DNA of 23,375 nt from JAKSCF01 sp028279945 (lineage in GTDB: Bacteria > Bacillota > Clostridia > Peptostreptococcales > JAAYPU01): contig JANQMT010000024.1 in assembly GCA_028279945.1 (NCBI GenBank), positions 1 to 23,375 on the forward strand, written 5' to 3'. This document shows, piece after piece, positions 7,964 to 15,989 of the stretch (positions within the stretch are counted from its first letter, which is position 1; each line of letters opens with the position of its first letter). The notes beneath the pieces are model-generated. The model had not been told where the DNA came from. It did not search any database and saw only the letters and a list, made by a program, of their open reading frames with translations. The position numbers and the translations under genes are program-made.

Positions 7964-8629
7964 TTAATAATCAAAAGCTTTTAGATTTTCGTCTACCATT
8001 AAATCGGCTTCTGTTTTTTCTAATACATCTTCCACTGCTGCCCCTTGGAATACCTCTTTTAATACGATGCCGTCAGGTGTTATTTCCATAACGCCTAATT
8101 CGGTAATGATTAAGTTAACGCAGCCATGAGCAGTTAGCGGCAACGTACATTTTTTGCGAATCTTCGATTCACCATTTTTATTGGTATGAGAGGTTAAAAC
8201 CACTACTCTCTTTGATTTTTCTGCTAAATCCATTCCACCACCCATACCTGGAACTCTTTTCCCGGGCACAATCCAGTTGGCAAGATTACCTTGCTGGTCA
8301 ACCTCTAAGGCCCCAAGTATCGTAATGTCTAATTTTCCACTGCGAATGATTGCAAAGGAATCTGCACTGTCGAAGTAAGAAGCGCCCTTGATGGCCGTAC
8401 AAGGGAAGCCTCCGGCATTAATTAAATTTGGGTCTTCTGCTCCATCACTTGGTCTTGGCCCTATTCCTAAGAGGCCGTTTTCTGAGTGCAGAAATATATT
8501 CACATTTTCAGGTAAGTAATCCGGCACCAATGTAGGTATGCCTATACCCACATTCACAATATCACCGTTTTTTATTTCCATTGCCGCACGTTTTGCCATT
8601 AATTCTCTCACTGCCAAGCCCATTGCCAT
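7964..8629 (-). CDS. 3-oxoacid/acyl CoA-transferase subunit B
   Basis: A beta subunit of family I CoA-transferases (AtoA/ScoB type), up to 221 aa. The catalytic Glu, which forms the glutamyl-CoA thioester, is in HSENGLLGIGP (E50 from the first start). Further family marks are GGMDLA (~134-139) and the late ITPDG...EVFQG. Two starts are possible: ATG at 8629 and ATG at 8623. The GGGAGG site lies only 3 nt before the first and 9 nt before the second, so 8623 (219 aa) fits better. The gene overlaps the end of subunit A, suggesting translational coupling. Together A and B would move CoA from acetyl-CoA or succinyl-CoA to a (3-oxo) acid. Confidence 0.93.
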   Translation of the reverse strand: MAMGLAVRELMAKRAAMEIKNGDIVNVGIGIPTLVPDYLPENVNIFLHSENGLLGIGPRPSDGAEDPNLINAGGFPCTAIKGASYFDSADSFAIIRSGKLDITILGALEVDQQGNLANWIVPGKRVPGMGGGMDLAEKSKRVVVLTSHTNKNGESKIRKKCTLPLTAHGCVNLIITELGVMEITPDGIVLKEVFQGAAVEDVLEKTEADLMVDENLKAFDY

Positions 8630-9303
8630 TCGCCTCCCTTACCGGTTATAATCTTATCCACATACACACCAGGTGTAATAATTGCTTCAGGATTTAATCC
8701 CCCTAAAGGTACAATTTCTTCCGCATGCACGATGGTAACGTCTGATGCCATTGCTACTAAAGGATTGAAGTTTCTAGCCGTTTTGTCATAGATCAGATTG
8801 CCAAAGGGGTCCGCTGCTTTGGCATAAACAATGCCCACATCTGCTCTCAATGGCTTTTCCAGTAAATAGGTAGTCCCCTCTACGTCGATCATTGATTTGC
8901 CCTTTTCTACTACTGTTCCCAATCCAATATCCACTAAGACACCGCCTAAGCCAACCCCTCCTGCTCTCACTCTTTCAGCAAAGGTCCCTTGAGGACTGAA
9001 TTCTACTTCCAGTTTTCCTTCGTTCATTAATTTCCCGGCCACTGGATTAGAGCCTATATGGGTTGTAATTATTTTTTTGACTTGTTCGTTACAGACTACC
9101 CTGCCAATACCGACTTCAGGAAATCCTGTATCATTGCCTATTAGAATTAAATCTTTGACATCTTTTTTTATAATCTCATCTATTATAAGAGGGGATGTTC
9201 CTACACCTCCAAATCCACCATACATCAGCACTGTGCCGTCATGAATGTATGACATGGCATCTTGGATAGAAACAATTTTCTCAAAGGTATTTTCAATGTT
9301 CAT
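8608..9303 (-). CDS. 3-oxoacid/acyl CoA-transferase subunit A
   Basis: An alpha subunit of family I CoA-transferases (AtoD/ScoA type), 231 aa from the chosen start. The CoA-binding glycine-rich loop is GGFGGVGTSPLI at ~29-40; LIGNDTG, GTFAERVRAGG and YAKAADPFGNL are further family segments. The ATG at 9301-9303 is preceded by AAAGGAG at 8-nt spacing. An in-frame TTG at 9324 would place that site inside the coding region, so it is rejected. The sequence resembles both acetoacetate and butyrate CoA-transferases, and the true acceptor is unknown. It is followed, with overlap, by subunit B and preceded by a strong stem-loop after the aminotransferase. Confidence 0.93.
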   Translation of the reverse strand: MNIENTFEKIVSIQDAMSYIHDGTVLMYGGFGGVGTSPLIIDEIIKKDVKDLILIGNDTGFPEVGIGRVVCNEQVKKIITTHIGSNPVAGKLMNEGKLEVEFSPQGTFAERVRAGGVGLGGVLVDIGLGTVVEKGKSMIDVEGTTYLLEKPLRADVGIVYAKAADPFGNLIYDKTARNFNPLVAMASDVTIVHAEEIVPLGGLNPEAIITPGVYVDKIITGKGGEWQWAWQ

Positions 9304-9371
9304 ATCATCATCTCCTTTTGCCAATTTTAGAATTTTTAAGTTAAGTTATAGAAATTTTTCAGATTGAATAT

Positions 9372-9403
9372 TTTGAGGGGAATAGCAACCCATTCCCCTC
9401 AAA
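9372..9403 (-). other. Intercistronic stem-loop, no U-tract
   Basis: A perfect 12-bp stem TTTGAGGGGAAT / ATTCCCCTCAAA with an 8-nt loop lies in the ~100-bp gap between the aminotransferase stop and CoA-transferase subunit A. Neither strand has a run of T after the stem, so a simple rho-independent terminator is unlikely. It may stabilise mRNA ends or tune expression of downstream genes. Confidence 0.7.
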
Positions 9404-9406
9404 TCT

Positions 9407-10762
9407 TTATCCTATTGCTTCACTTAAAAATCCATTTCGCTCTTCCACAGCAGTTATGGTTTCATCTAAAATGTCGATCATCTTGTCTATTTCTTCTTTA
9501 GTTATGATGAATGCAGGTGCCGCCATAATCATATCGCCTCGCACACCTTTGTCACATCCCGAACTTAATTCTATAAACATTCCTCTTTTTAATGCTTCTT
9601 GGTTAATTTGCAATGAATATCCAACTTCAGGACCAAAAGCCTCTTTGGTTGATTTGTTTTTAACAAATTCTATGCCTACCATCATCCCTAATCCCCTAAT
9701 ATCGCCTACTGTAGGATGCTTATGTAGTGATTTTAGACGCTGCTTTAGATAGGCGCCATTCTCTGCAGATTTGGTTATTAAATGATGTTCCTCAATATAT
9801 TCAAAAGTCTTGACGACCACAGCACAACCCAATGGATTGCCTGCCCAGGAATATCCGGGTGGAAATTCTGCTGTGTTGTTATAGATGGTCTCATACAATG
9901 CTTCTGTACAAGCTACAGCCCCGATTGGAAAATATCCACCGCATAAAGCTTTTCCTAAAGCAATAATATCCGGTTTTACATTGAAGTATTGGTAAGCAAA
10001 GTATTTGCCCGTACGCCCAATGCCTGTCATAACTTCATCGAAAATGAGAAGCACATCGTATTTTTTACAGATTTCTTTAATTTTTTCATAATAATCATCT
10101 CTCGGTCTTGCAGCGCATATGGACATACCGGATATAGGTTCCATTATAAAAGCCGATACAGAATCCGGCCCTTGGCTGAGAATCTCATTTTCTAATGCTT
10201 GAGCACATTCTATGTTACAGTTTTTAGGTTCTTTGTTGTACCAGCATCTATAGCAATAGGCCGGCGGAATATGCCCGAATTCGTGTAGATAAGGCTCATA
10301 TCCTGCACGTCTCCCTGTAAATCCTGTCAAAGAAAGAACACCCATAGTGCTTCCATGATAACTTTGCCACCTGGAAATCACTTTATACTTTCCATGGTTC
10401 CCTTTGTTTAGGTGATATTTTCTTGCTAATTTAACTGCGATTTCTGTTGCTTCAGACCCGCCGGATACATAAAATACTTTGGAAAAATGGTTTTCCGAAG
10501 CCTCACATATTTTATTGCATGCTTGCTCCAAAACATCTGTAACACAATCCCATCTATATACAAAGGAGATTTTCTCTGTTTGGGCTTTTAATACATCTCC
10601 CATTTCTTCTAATCCGTGACCTAAACTGCATAAGACTGCTCCACTGGTTCCATCAATATATTCTTTTCCATCCTCATCATACATGTAGATTCTTTTGCCA
10701 TGAGAAATGACAGGATATTCTTTTTTGAAAAATGGATTTAATATTTTACTGTCTTTGCTCAC
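9407..10762 (-). CDS. Class III (omega-type) PLP aminotransferase
   Basis: A 451-aa fold-type I aminotransferase of class III. Visible: GGSEATE (~101-107), the SYHGSTMG cofactor-phosphate region, FDEVMTGIGRTG with the PLP-pyridine Asp (D242), and the PLP Lys in ALGKALCGG (K271). Relatives act on amines or amino groups distant from the carboxylate: 4-aminobutyrate, beta-alanine, beta-phenylalanine, ornithine, diamines. With CoA-transferase and thiolase next to it, a beta-amino acid giving a 3-oxo acid is attractive (inference). Four cysteines, CX2CX8CX3C at 170-186, form a compact cluster. The start is GTG at 10760-10762 behind AGGGGATG; it follows nhaC after 14 bp. Confidence 0.92.
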   Translation of the reverse strand: MSKDSKILNPFFKKEYPVISHGKRIYMYDEDGKEYIDGTSGAVLCSLGHGLEEMGDVLKAQTEKISFVYRWDCVTDVLEQACNKICEASENHFSKVFYVSGGSEATEIAVKLARKYHLNKGNHGKYKVISRWQSYHGSTMGVLSLTGFTGRRAGYEPYLHEFGHIPPAYCYRCWYNKEPKNCNIECAQALENEILSQGPDSVSAFIMEPISGMSICAARPRDDYYEKIKEICKKYDVLLIFDEVMTGIGRTGKYFAYQYFNVKPDIIALGKALCGGYFPIGAVACTEALYETIYNNTAEFPPGYSWAGNPLGCAVVVKTFEYIEEHHLITKSAENGAYLKQRLKSLHKHPTVGDIRGLGMMVGIEFVKNKSTKEAFGPEVGYSLQINQEALKRGMFIELSSGCDKGVRGDMIMAAPAFIITKEEIDKMIDILDETITAVEERNGFLSEAIG

Positions 10763-10776
10763 TTACTTCATCCCCT

Positions 10777-12225
10777 TTACTCGTTGGTCTCAATGATCTC
10801 GTCGTCATGATATGTTTTTACAGATGGTCTTTCTCCTTCTCTAAATATAAATTTATCAGTCAATCCATAAATAATAGATATTGCCGGTGCTAAGAAAGCT
10901 AAGTATACATATGGAAGATAGTCCACCGCTGCAACGCCTAACACACCTGTAAAATAAACACCGCATAATCCCCAAGGTACTAAAGGAGAGGTTACAGTTG
11001 CTGAGTCCTCGCATACTCTGGAACAAACTTGAGGTAGAATTTTCTGTTTCTTGTATGCCGGTACAAGCATTCTTCCGGGAATAATAATGGCCATATATTG
11101 ACTGGCAGAGAATAGGTTAACCACTACTGCCGATAAAACATGTGTAACAATTAAGCCTCTTACATTGTTGACTACTCCGGTTATTTTTTCTAATAATACG
11201 GATAACATCTCTGTCTTTTCTAATATTCCGCCAAAGCTTAAAGCTATAAATCCAAGTGATATGGTCCACATCATACTTTGTAGTCCGCCACGGCTTAAAA
11301 GTGCATCCACCTCTGCAACTCCTGTAGACGAAGTGAATCCATAATTCAAAATACTCAACATTTCCCCAAGGCCGATGCCTTGGAAAATCATCGCAAATAT
11401 AGCACCAATAACCGATGCAATAACCATAACCGCAAGCCCCGATACTTTTTTAACGGCTAAAACAATTACTAAGATAGGTGGAATCAAGGCAATGGGAGAT
11501 ACGAAATAATTATCCCTTAATCCTGTGAGAATAGCATTTATTTGATTGGTATCAACTGTTCCTCCACCAAATCTCATCCCTATGATTCCGTATATAACTA
11601 ATGCAATTAAAATAGCAGGTCCTGTTGAATAAATCATACTTTTGATGTGATCAAATAAATCTGCCTCAGCAACTCCGGCTGCTAAATTGGTAGAGTCAGA
11701 TAACGGTGACATTTTATCTCCAAATATTGCACCTGAAATAACTGCACCTGCCGTCATTGGTGCAGGGATACCCAGCCCCATACCAATACCCATAAAAGCA
11801 ACTCCAAATGTAGCGCCCGTTGTCCATGAGCTGCCTGTAGCGAGGGAAGCAACTGCACAAACAAAACATACTGTCAATAAAAATACATTGGGTGATAAAA
11901 TTTTTAATCCATAATAGATTAATGTTGGAATAACACCAGCCGGTATCCATGATGCAACCAATACACCTACTAACATTAAAATTAACATAGGCAGCATGGC
12001 AATGTTACATCCATACAAGATACCATCTTGAACATCCTTCCATTTAAATCCTGACAGCATTGCGACAATACCTGCCACCAGGCCTCCAATAATTAAGGTA
12101 ATGTGCGTCACCCAATCTTGATGCAGTACAAAAATTTGTGTAAACATAGCAACACATAAAAAAATAAGAACAAATAGTGCGCCTGCAAAGCTTGGTCTTT
12201 TTTCTTTGCTCACTTTATCCGTCAT
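10777..12225 (-). CDS. nhaC: NhaC-family Na+/H+ (or substrate) antiporter
   Basis: A 482-aa polytopic membrane protein with about 11-13 hydrophobic segments and a short charged C-terminus. NhaC-family marks are SLATGSSWTTGATFGVAFMG and GDKMSPLSDSTNLAAG, both in the transport core. Family members exchange Na+ for H+, and some carry organic anions or amino acids instead (malate-lactate, for example). As first gene of a catabolic operon it is more likely to import the substrate or exchange it for a product than to serve pH homeostasis, but the sequence does not decide. The ATG at 12223-12225 has an AAGGAGGG site. Transcription probably starts near 12325 from an activator-dependent promoter. Confidence 0.9.
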   Translation of the reverse strand: MTDKVSKEKRPSFAGALFVLIFLCVAMFTQIFVLHQDWVTHITLIIGGLVAGIVAMLSGFKWKDVQDGILYGCNIAMLPMLILMLVGVLVASWIPAGVIPTLIYYGLKILSPNVFLLTVCFVCAVASLATGSSWTTGATFGVAFMGIGMGLGIPAPMTAGAVISGAIFGDKMSPLSDSTNLAAGVAEADLFDHIKSMIYSTGPAILIALVIYGIIGMRFGGGTVDTNQINAILTGLRDNYFVSPIALIPPILVIVLAVKKVSGLAVMVIASVIGAIFAMIFQGIGLGEMLSILNYGFTSSTGVAEVDALLSRGGLQSMMWTISLGFIALSFGGILEKTEMLSVLLEKITGVVNNVRGLIVTHVLSAVVVNLFSASQYMAIIIPGRMLVPAYKKQKILPQVCSRVCEDSATVTSPLVPWGLCGVYFTGVLGVAAVDYLPYVYLAFLAPAISIIYGLTDKFIFREGERPSVKTYHDDEIIETNE

Positions 12226-12331
12226 AAAAAAATCCCTCCTTTAATTTGGTGCTTTTATGATACCAACTGTCCATTTATCTTCATGTTTTAAAAAAGGTTT
12301 AAAGACAATATTTTTTTATAATTTTCAGAAT

Positions 12332-12386
12332 ATTATATGTTTAAAACCATATCACCTTATCTAAAATAAAACAATAATAAAACAAT
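12332..12386 (-). promoter_or_regulatory. Candidate activator-dependent promoter with 11-bp tandem repeat
   Basis: On the minus strand two perfect tandem copies of ATTGTTTTATT occupy 12376-12386 and 12365-12375. A perfect TATAAT lies at 12332-12337, and the -35 position at 17-bp spacing (12355-12360) reads ATAAGG, far from consensus. Direct repeats with 11-bp periodicity just upstream of a weak -35 are the known site geometry for SARP activators, and such a protein is encoded at the end of this operon. The region is AT-rich, so coincidence remains possible. Confidence 0.5.
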
Positions 12387-12389
12387 TTA

Positions 12390-12450
12390 AAAAAATGGAA
12401 ACAGATTAACCTATTTCCATTTAAAAAGGTGGCCACTGAGAGCCACCACT
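12390..12450 (-). terminator. Tandem terminators after serS
   Basis: First hairpin on the minus strand: GGTGGC / GCCACC (12442-12447 and 12428-12433) followed by TTTTT. A second hairpin follows at once: AAATGGAAA / TTTCCATTT (12414-12422 and 12393-12401) followed by TTTT. Together they insulate the nhaC operon from serS readthrough. Confidence 0.8.
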
Positions 12451-12458
12451 GCATAATT

Positions 12459-13739
12459 CTATATCTTTTCTATCTTTTCAAGCCCGCCCATATAGGGTCT
12501 TAAGGCTTTTGGTATTATAACTGAGCCGTCTTCTTGCTGGTAGTTTTCTAATAGGGCTGAAAAGGTTCTGCCTACTGCTAAGCCTGATCCATTTAAGGTG
12601 TGTACAAACTCCACTTTACCTTTTGGCTCCGGTCTAAATCGAATGTTGCTTCTTCTTGCCTGATAATCTTCAAAATTACTGCATGAAGATATCTCCAGGT
12701 ATCGATTATAGCTTGGCATCCAGACTTCAATATCATAAGTCATAGCAGAACTGAACCCTAAATCACCACCACACAGCTTAACCACTCTATATGGCAGCTC
12801 TAAAACCTGAAGTACTTTCTCAGCTGCTTTTAGAAGGGATTCTAATTCTTCATAAGACGCTTCCGGTGTTGCAAATTTAACCAATTCTACTTTATTGAAT
12901 TGATGTTGTCGGATTAGCCCTCTTGTATCTCTTCCTGCCGAACCTGCTTCTTTTCTAAAGCACGGCGTATAAGCCGTATAGTAAACCGGTAATTGATCTT
13001 TTTCAACAATTTCGTTCATTAATAAATTGGTTAACGGCACTTCTGCCGTAGGGATTAAAAAGAAGTCTTTTGCGGGAATATGAAACATATCCTCTTCAAA
13101 TTTAGGCAGCTGTCCGGTTCCGGTCATGGCATCACGATTTACCATAAACGGCGGCAAAACTTCTGTGAACTCATGCTCACCTGTGTGCAGGTCCAGCATA
13201 AAGTTAATAATGGCTCTTTCCAGTCTTGCACCCATTCCTTTATAAACTGAGAATCTTGCACCTGATATTTTAGCTGCACGTTCAAAGTCCAGTATCCCTA
13301 ATTTGCTTCCAACATCCCAGTGAGCCTTATGCTCAAAATCAAAAGTTGTTGGCTCTCCCCATTTTTTTATTTCTAGATTATCTTCATCTGTATTGCCTTT
13401 GGGAACACTTTCATTTGGCATATTGGGTATGCCTAATAAGGTCTCTTTAATCTGAGCTTCAACTTCTTTTACTTTTTCATCCATTTCTTTTATTTCAGAT
13501 GATAATGCTTTCATGTCTGCAAGAAGTGGGGATGCATCTTCACCTGCTTTTTTAAGTTTAGGAATTTCTTTTGATACTTGATTTTGTTTATTTTTCTTTT
13601 GTTCAACTTCAGTCAGCATGTGTCTTCTTTTCTCATCCAGTTCAATAACTTCGTCAATAACGGACACATCAAAGTTGCGTTTTTTCAATGCATTTTTCAC
13701 ACTATCTTGTTCCAGTCTTATTTTCTTAATATCTAACAT
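12459..13739 (-). CDS. serS: Seryl-tRNA synthetase
   Basis: A 426-aa class II aminoacyl-tRNA synthetase of normal bacterial length. The first ~105 residues form the long antiparallel coiled-coil arm that grips the tRNA variable arm (EVEQKKNKQNQVSKEI; MDEKVKEVEAQIKE). The catalytic domain carries the serine and ATP sites: LIPTAEVPLTN, the class II motif 2 loop FRKEAGSAGRDTRGLIRQHQF, and motif 3 near the C-terminus, NGSGLAVGRTFSALLENYQ. It charges tRNA-Ser, and tRNA-Sec if present. The ATG at 13737-13739 follows GGAGGAAA. A T-box leader precedes it and tandem terminators follow, so it is a single-gene unit. Confidence 0.98.
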   Translation of the reverse strand: MLDIKKIRLEQDSVKNALKKRNFDVSVIDEVIELDEKRRHMLTEVEQKKNKQNQVSKEIPKLKKAGEDASPLLADMKALSSEIKEMDEKVKEVEAQIKETLLGIPNMPNESVPKGNTDEDNLEIKKWGEPTTFDFEHKAHWDVGSKLGILDFERAAKISGARFSVYKGMGARLERAIINFMLDLHTGEHEFTEVLPPFMVNRDAMTGTGQLPKFEEDMFHIPAKDFFLIPTAEVPLTNLLMNEIVEKDQLPVYYTAYTPCFRKEAGSAGRDTRGLIRQHQFNKVELVKFATPEASYEELESLLKAAEKVLQVLELPYRVVKLCGGDLGFSSAMTYDIEVWMPSYNRYLEISSCSNFEDYQARRSNIRFRPEPKGKVEFVHTLNGSGLAVGRTFSALLENYQQEDGSVIIPKALRPYMGGLEKIEKI

Positions 13740-13771
13740 ATTGATTTCCTCCAGTTTTATTTTTAAAAACC

Positions 13772-13990
13772 AAAAAACCTTTCATCCCTAAATGCTTAGG
13801 GACGAAAGGTTACTTCCGCGATACCACCCTAGTTGGCTTAAAGCCCACTCGTGTATGTGAATAACGGTCACTGCCGGTAAAGCTCATCGCTCACAGCTTT
13901 GGGATGGATTCAATAATCTGTAACACTGGTTTTCAACAGCCACCAGCTCTCTTTAGAAACTTATTATTTACTGCTTCCCTTCATCGCTTT
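13772..13990 (-). promoter_or_regulatory. T-box leader of serS (serine, UCC specifier)
   Basis: Read on the minus strand, the leader holds the conserved T-box AGGGTGGTATCGCGG (13816-13830), whose bulge pairs with the uncharged tRNA acceptor end. It is followed by a strong terminator hairpin, arms AACCTTTCGTCCCTAA and its partner (13777-13811), with a T run. Upstream are the AGAGAGCTGGTGG Stem I segment, a GCAGTAAATAA motif, and the specifier loop in which GAA-TCC-A puts a UCC serine codon at 13906-13908. Uncharged tRNA-Ser(GGA) would stabilise the antiterminator and turn serS on. Confidence 0.93.
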
Positions 13991-13996
13991 GGTTGT

Positions 13997-14025
13997 AATA
14001 TAACATATTTTGTCATGAATTGCAA
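13997..14025 (-). promoter_or_regulatory. Promoter of the serS T-box unit
   Basis: Minus-strand TTGCAA (14020-14025), 17-bp spacer, TATATT (13997-14002), start near 13990, directly before the T-box leader. The -35 abuts the glnA stop codon and no terminator is visible between glnA and this unit, so glnA readthrough into the T-box leader is possible. Confidence 0.65.
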
Positions 14026-15927
14026 TTAAAATAGATTCTTTTTATATTCAATAAATAGCTCGGTTAATTCTTGCATTTTTTCTCTCATTTCAATTTGCAG
14101 ATCAGATGCCGTACTATAATCTTTCTCATTTAAAGCTTCTTTTATTCTTGTGAAAAGAGATTTTTTAGCCAAGCTGTCTTTCATAAGATAATATCTTAAC
14201 TCTTTAATCTTCTCCCAATTGACTACATCTAAATCTGTTCGATCTTCAAAGGTATGAAGCATGACACATTCTCTAACAATTTCCATATTATTTGGAATGA
14301 TTCTATTATAAAGCTCTTGTGCCCATTGGCTGATAAAAGCTTCTTTACAAGATTCAATAATTTTTTTGCTTAATACTTTATTTTGCATCAGTACGGAAGT
14401 TTTTTCAGGGTATTTTTCGAAAGCTACGATATTTTCCCATACGGTTGCCGGCGGTTTTCCGAATATCTCATCTCTTTCTTCTTGAGTATATTCATCAAAG
14501 ACGTCTCTTTCACTTCGGTAAGCTCTGCCTTTTTCTAAATAAAAACCTTCTTCTTCCGGCTTTTTAGAAAATTCTTTTTCTAATTCCTTTGATGTTTTAC
14601 CTGCCTTTAAGGCTGCTTGAATACCATCCAACATAGCAATATAGGATGACGCCAATACCAAATATGGATTGCTCTCGGGATTAGGTGCTCTCAATTCAAA
14701 TCGTGTTGCCATAGGATTTGTAACGTCTCGTACAAGACCAACTAAAACGGTACGGTTTCTCGACGGCGTTTCAGTGGTATGACCAATAGATCCTACGATA
14801 CACACCGGTGCTTCAAATCCGGGCTTAAGTCGATTGAGTGCATCGTTTGAAGAAGAGACAAAAGGATTAATGATTTCATAATTCTTTAATAGTCCCATTA
14901 ATGCTCCGAACCCGATAGGGTTAATAAAATCTTCTTTCATATCCTTTGGCGCAAATAGGTTTCTATATTCTCCGTTCTTCAACTTTACGGCAACACCCAT
15001 ATGTGTGTGTTCGCCGTTTCCGGCAACACCCTCAATTGGTTTTGCCATAAAAGTAACTTCCAGTCCATGCATGTCAAAAATGTCTCTTATAACATCTTTT
15101 ACGTGAAAAACATTATCAGAGGCTTGGATGGCCGTACTATATTTCCAATCAATTTCCAGCTGCTCCATGACATGATCAAAACCGCCTGAGTTGCCCAGCT
15201 TAGCTTTTACACCGCCAACCTCTTTATGTCCCATTTCAATTTCCAAGCCAAATTGATCTAACACTAAGATGGACTGTTCCATGGCTGTTCTAACAGGACC
15301 TATGGTTCTTTTCCAATACTGCTCTTTTAAAACTTGGGATGTAGAAAGTTGTTCAACATCTGCTACATCATCCGGTGTCTTTACCCAGAACTCTAATTCT
15401 GTGGCAGAAGTTAAAACGATCTCGTCAATATCTTCATAGGAAGGAATATCCACATGTTGAAAGATGTAAGGATTCTCTTTAAGCAATTTCATGATTTCAC
15501 TTGTAAAGGTATCTACTGCATTTTTTAACACTACCCGTGATCCAACGGGTTGATCCTCGTTATGTATAAGATATGAAGGTATTCTTATGGTTCCTACCGG
15601 CAGTCCTGTATCTTCACTAAAATGATGATAGTTATAATCTACATACCAATTAACTTCCATATCCGGAATTAAGTCAACTCTTGCATTATTTAATTCTGCA
15701 ATTTTAGGTAAAACAACGCTGGACCCGTCTGTCTGAACACCCTTTTCAATAAAGTCATCAATGTTGTCTATAAAATATTGAATGGGAATTTTTTCGTCGG
15801 TATCGTGGCCTCCAAAGTCCACGCCCACCAATGACGCAAATTTTACTTCCGGATGGTCTTTAAGTGTTTTAATAAGTTCTTCTTTGTTTTTTGGTACTAT
15901 CATATAAAGCATATCTTCATAGGGCAT
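14026..15927 (-). CDS. glnA: Glutamine synthetase, long clostridial type
   Basis: A 633-aa glutamine synthetase (glutamate + NH3 + ATP to glutamine). The N-terminal beta-grasp region ends around DGSSVVLP (67-74). The catalytic domain shows ELEFW (178 and 180 as metal-ligand Glu), EMGHKEVGG (231-239), NGEHTHMG (304-311), NRLKPGFEAP (365-374), the Arg-rich PSRNRT (~388-393) and TRFELRAPNPESNPY (~408-422). It is about 180 residues longer than GSI; residues ~480-633 form a helical, charged C-terminal extension not found in E. coli GlnA. I do not see the adenylylation-site context of enterobacterial GSI. The ATG at 15925-15927 follows AAAGGAG. A 13-bp inverted repeat covers the promoter, implying a DNA-binding nitrogen regulator. 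Confidence 0.92.
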   Translation of the reverse strand: MPYEDMLYMIVPKNKEELIKTLKDHPEVKFASLVGVDFGGHDTDEKIPIQYFIDNIDDFIEKGVQTDGSSVVLPKIAELNNARVDLIPDMEVNWYVDYNYHHFSEDTGLPVGTIRIPSYLIHNEDQPVGSRVVLKNAVDTFTSEIMKLLKENPYIFQHVDIPSYEDIDEIVLTSATELEFWVKTPDDVADVEQLSTSQVLKEQYWKRTIGPVRTAMEQSILVLDQFGLEIEMGHKEVGGVKAKLGNSGGFDHVMEQLEIDWKYSTAIQASDNVFHVKDVIRDIFDMHGLEVTFMAKPIEGVAGNGEHTHMGVAVKLKNGEYRNLFAPKDMKEDFINPIGFGALMGLLKNYEIINPFVSSSNDALNRLKPGFEAPVCIVGSIGHTTETPSRNRTVLVGLVRDVTNPMATRFELRAPNPESNPYLVLASSYIAMLDGIQAALKAGKTSKELEKEFSKKPEEEGFYLEKGRAYRSERDVFDEYTQEERDEIFGKPPATVWENIVAFEKYPEKTSVLMQNKVLSKKIIESCKEAFISQWAQELYNRIIPNNMEIVRECVMLHTFEDRTDLDVVNWEKIKELRYYLMKDSLAKKSLFTRIKEALNEKDYSTASDLQIEMREKMQELTELFIEYKKNLF

Positions 15928-15989
15928 ATTGTTTCTCCTTTCAAATGTATCTCTTTTTATGATAAAATTTTATAACCATTATTAACAAT

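Noticed and set aside
12241..12265. TTGGT...ACCAA hairpin in the nhaC leader as a riboswitch
   Set aside because: Arms are only 5 bp and match no riboswitch class I know.
12365..12386. CRISPR or satellite repeat
   Set aside because: Only two contiguous 11-bp units with no spacers; better read as an operator.
13997..14008. GlnR-like site (TGTTATATTACA) near the serS promoter
   Set aside because: Spacing does not fit TGTNA-N7-TNACA; it overlaps an ordinary -10 box.
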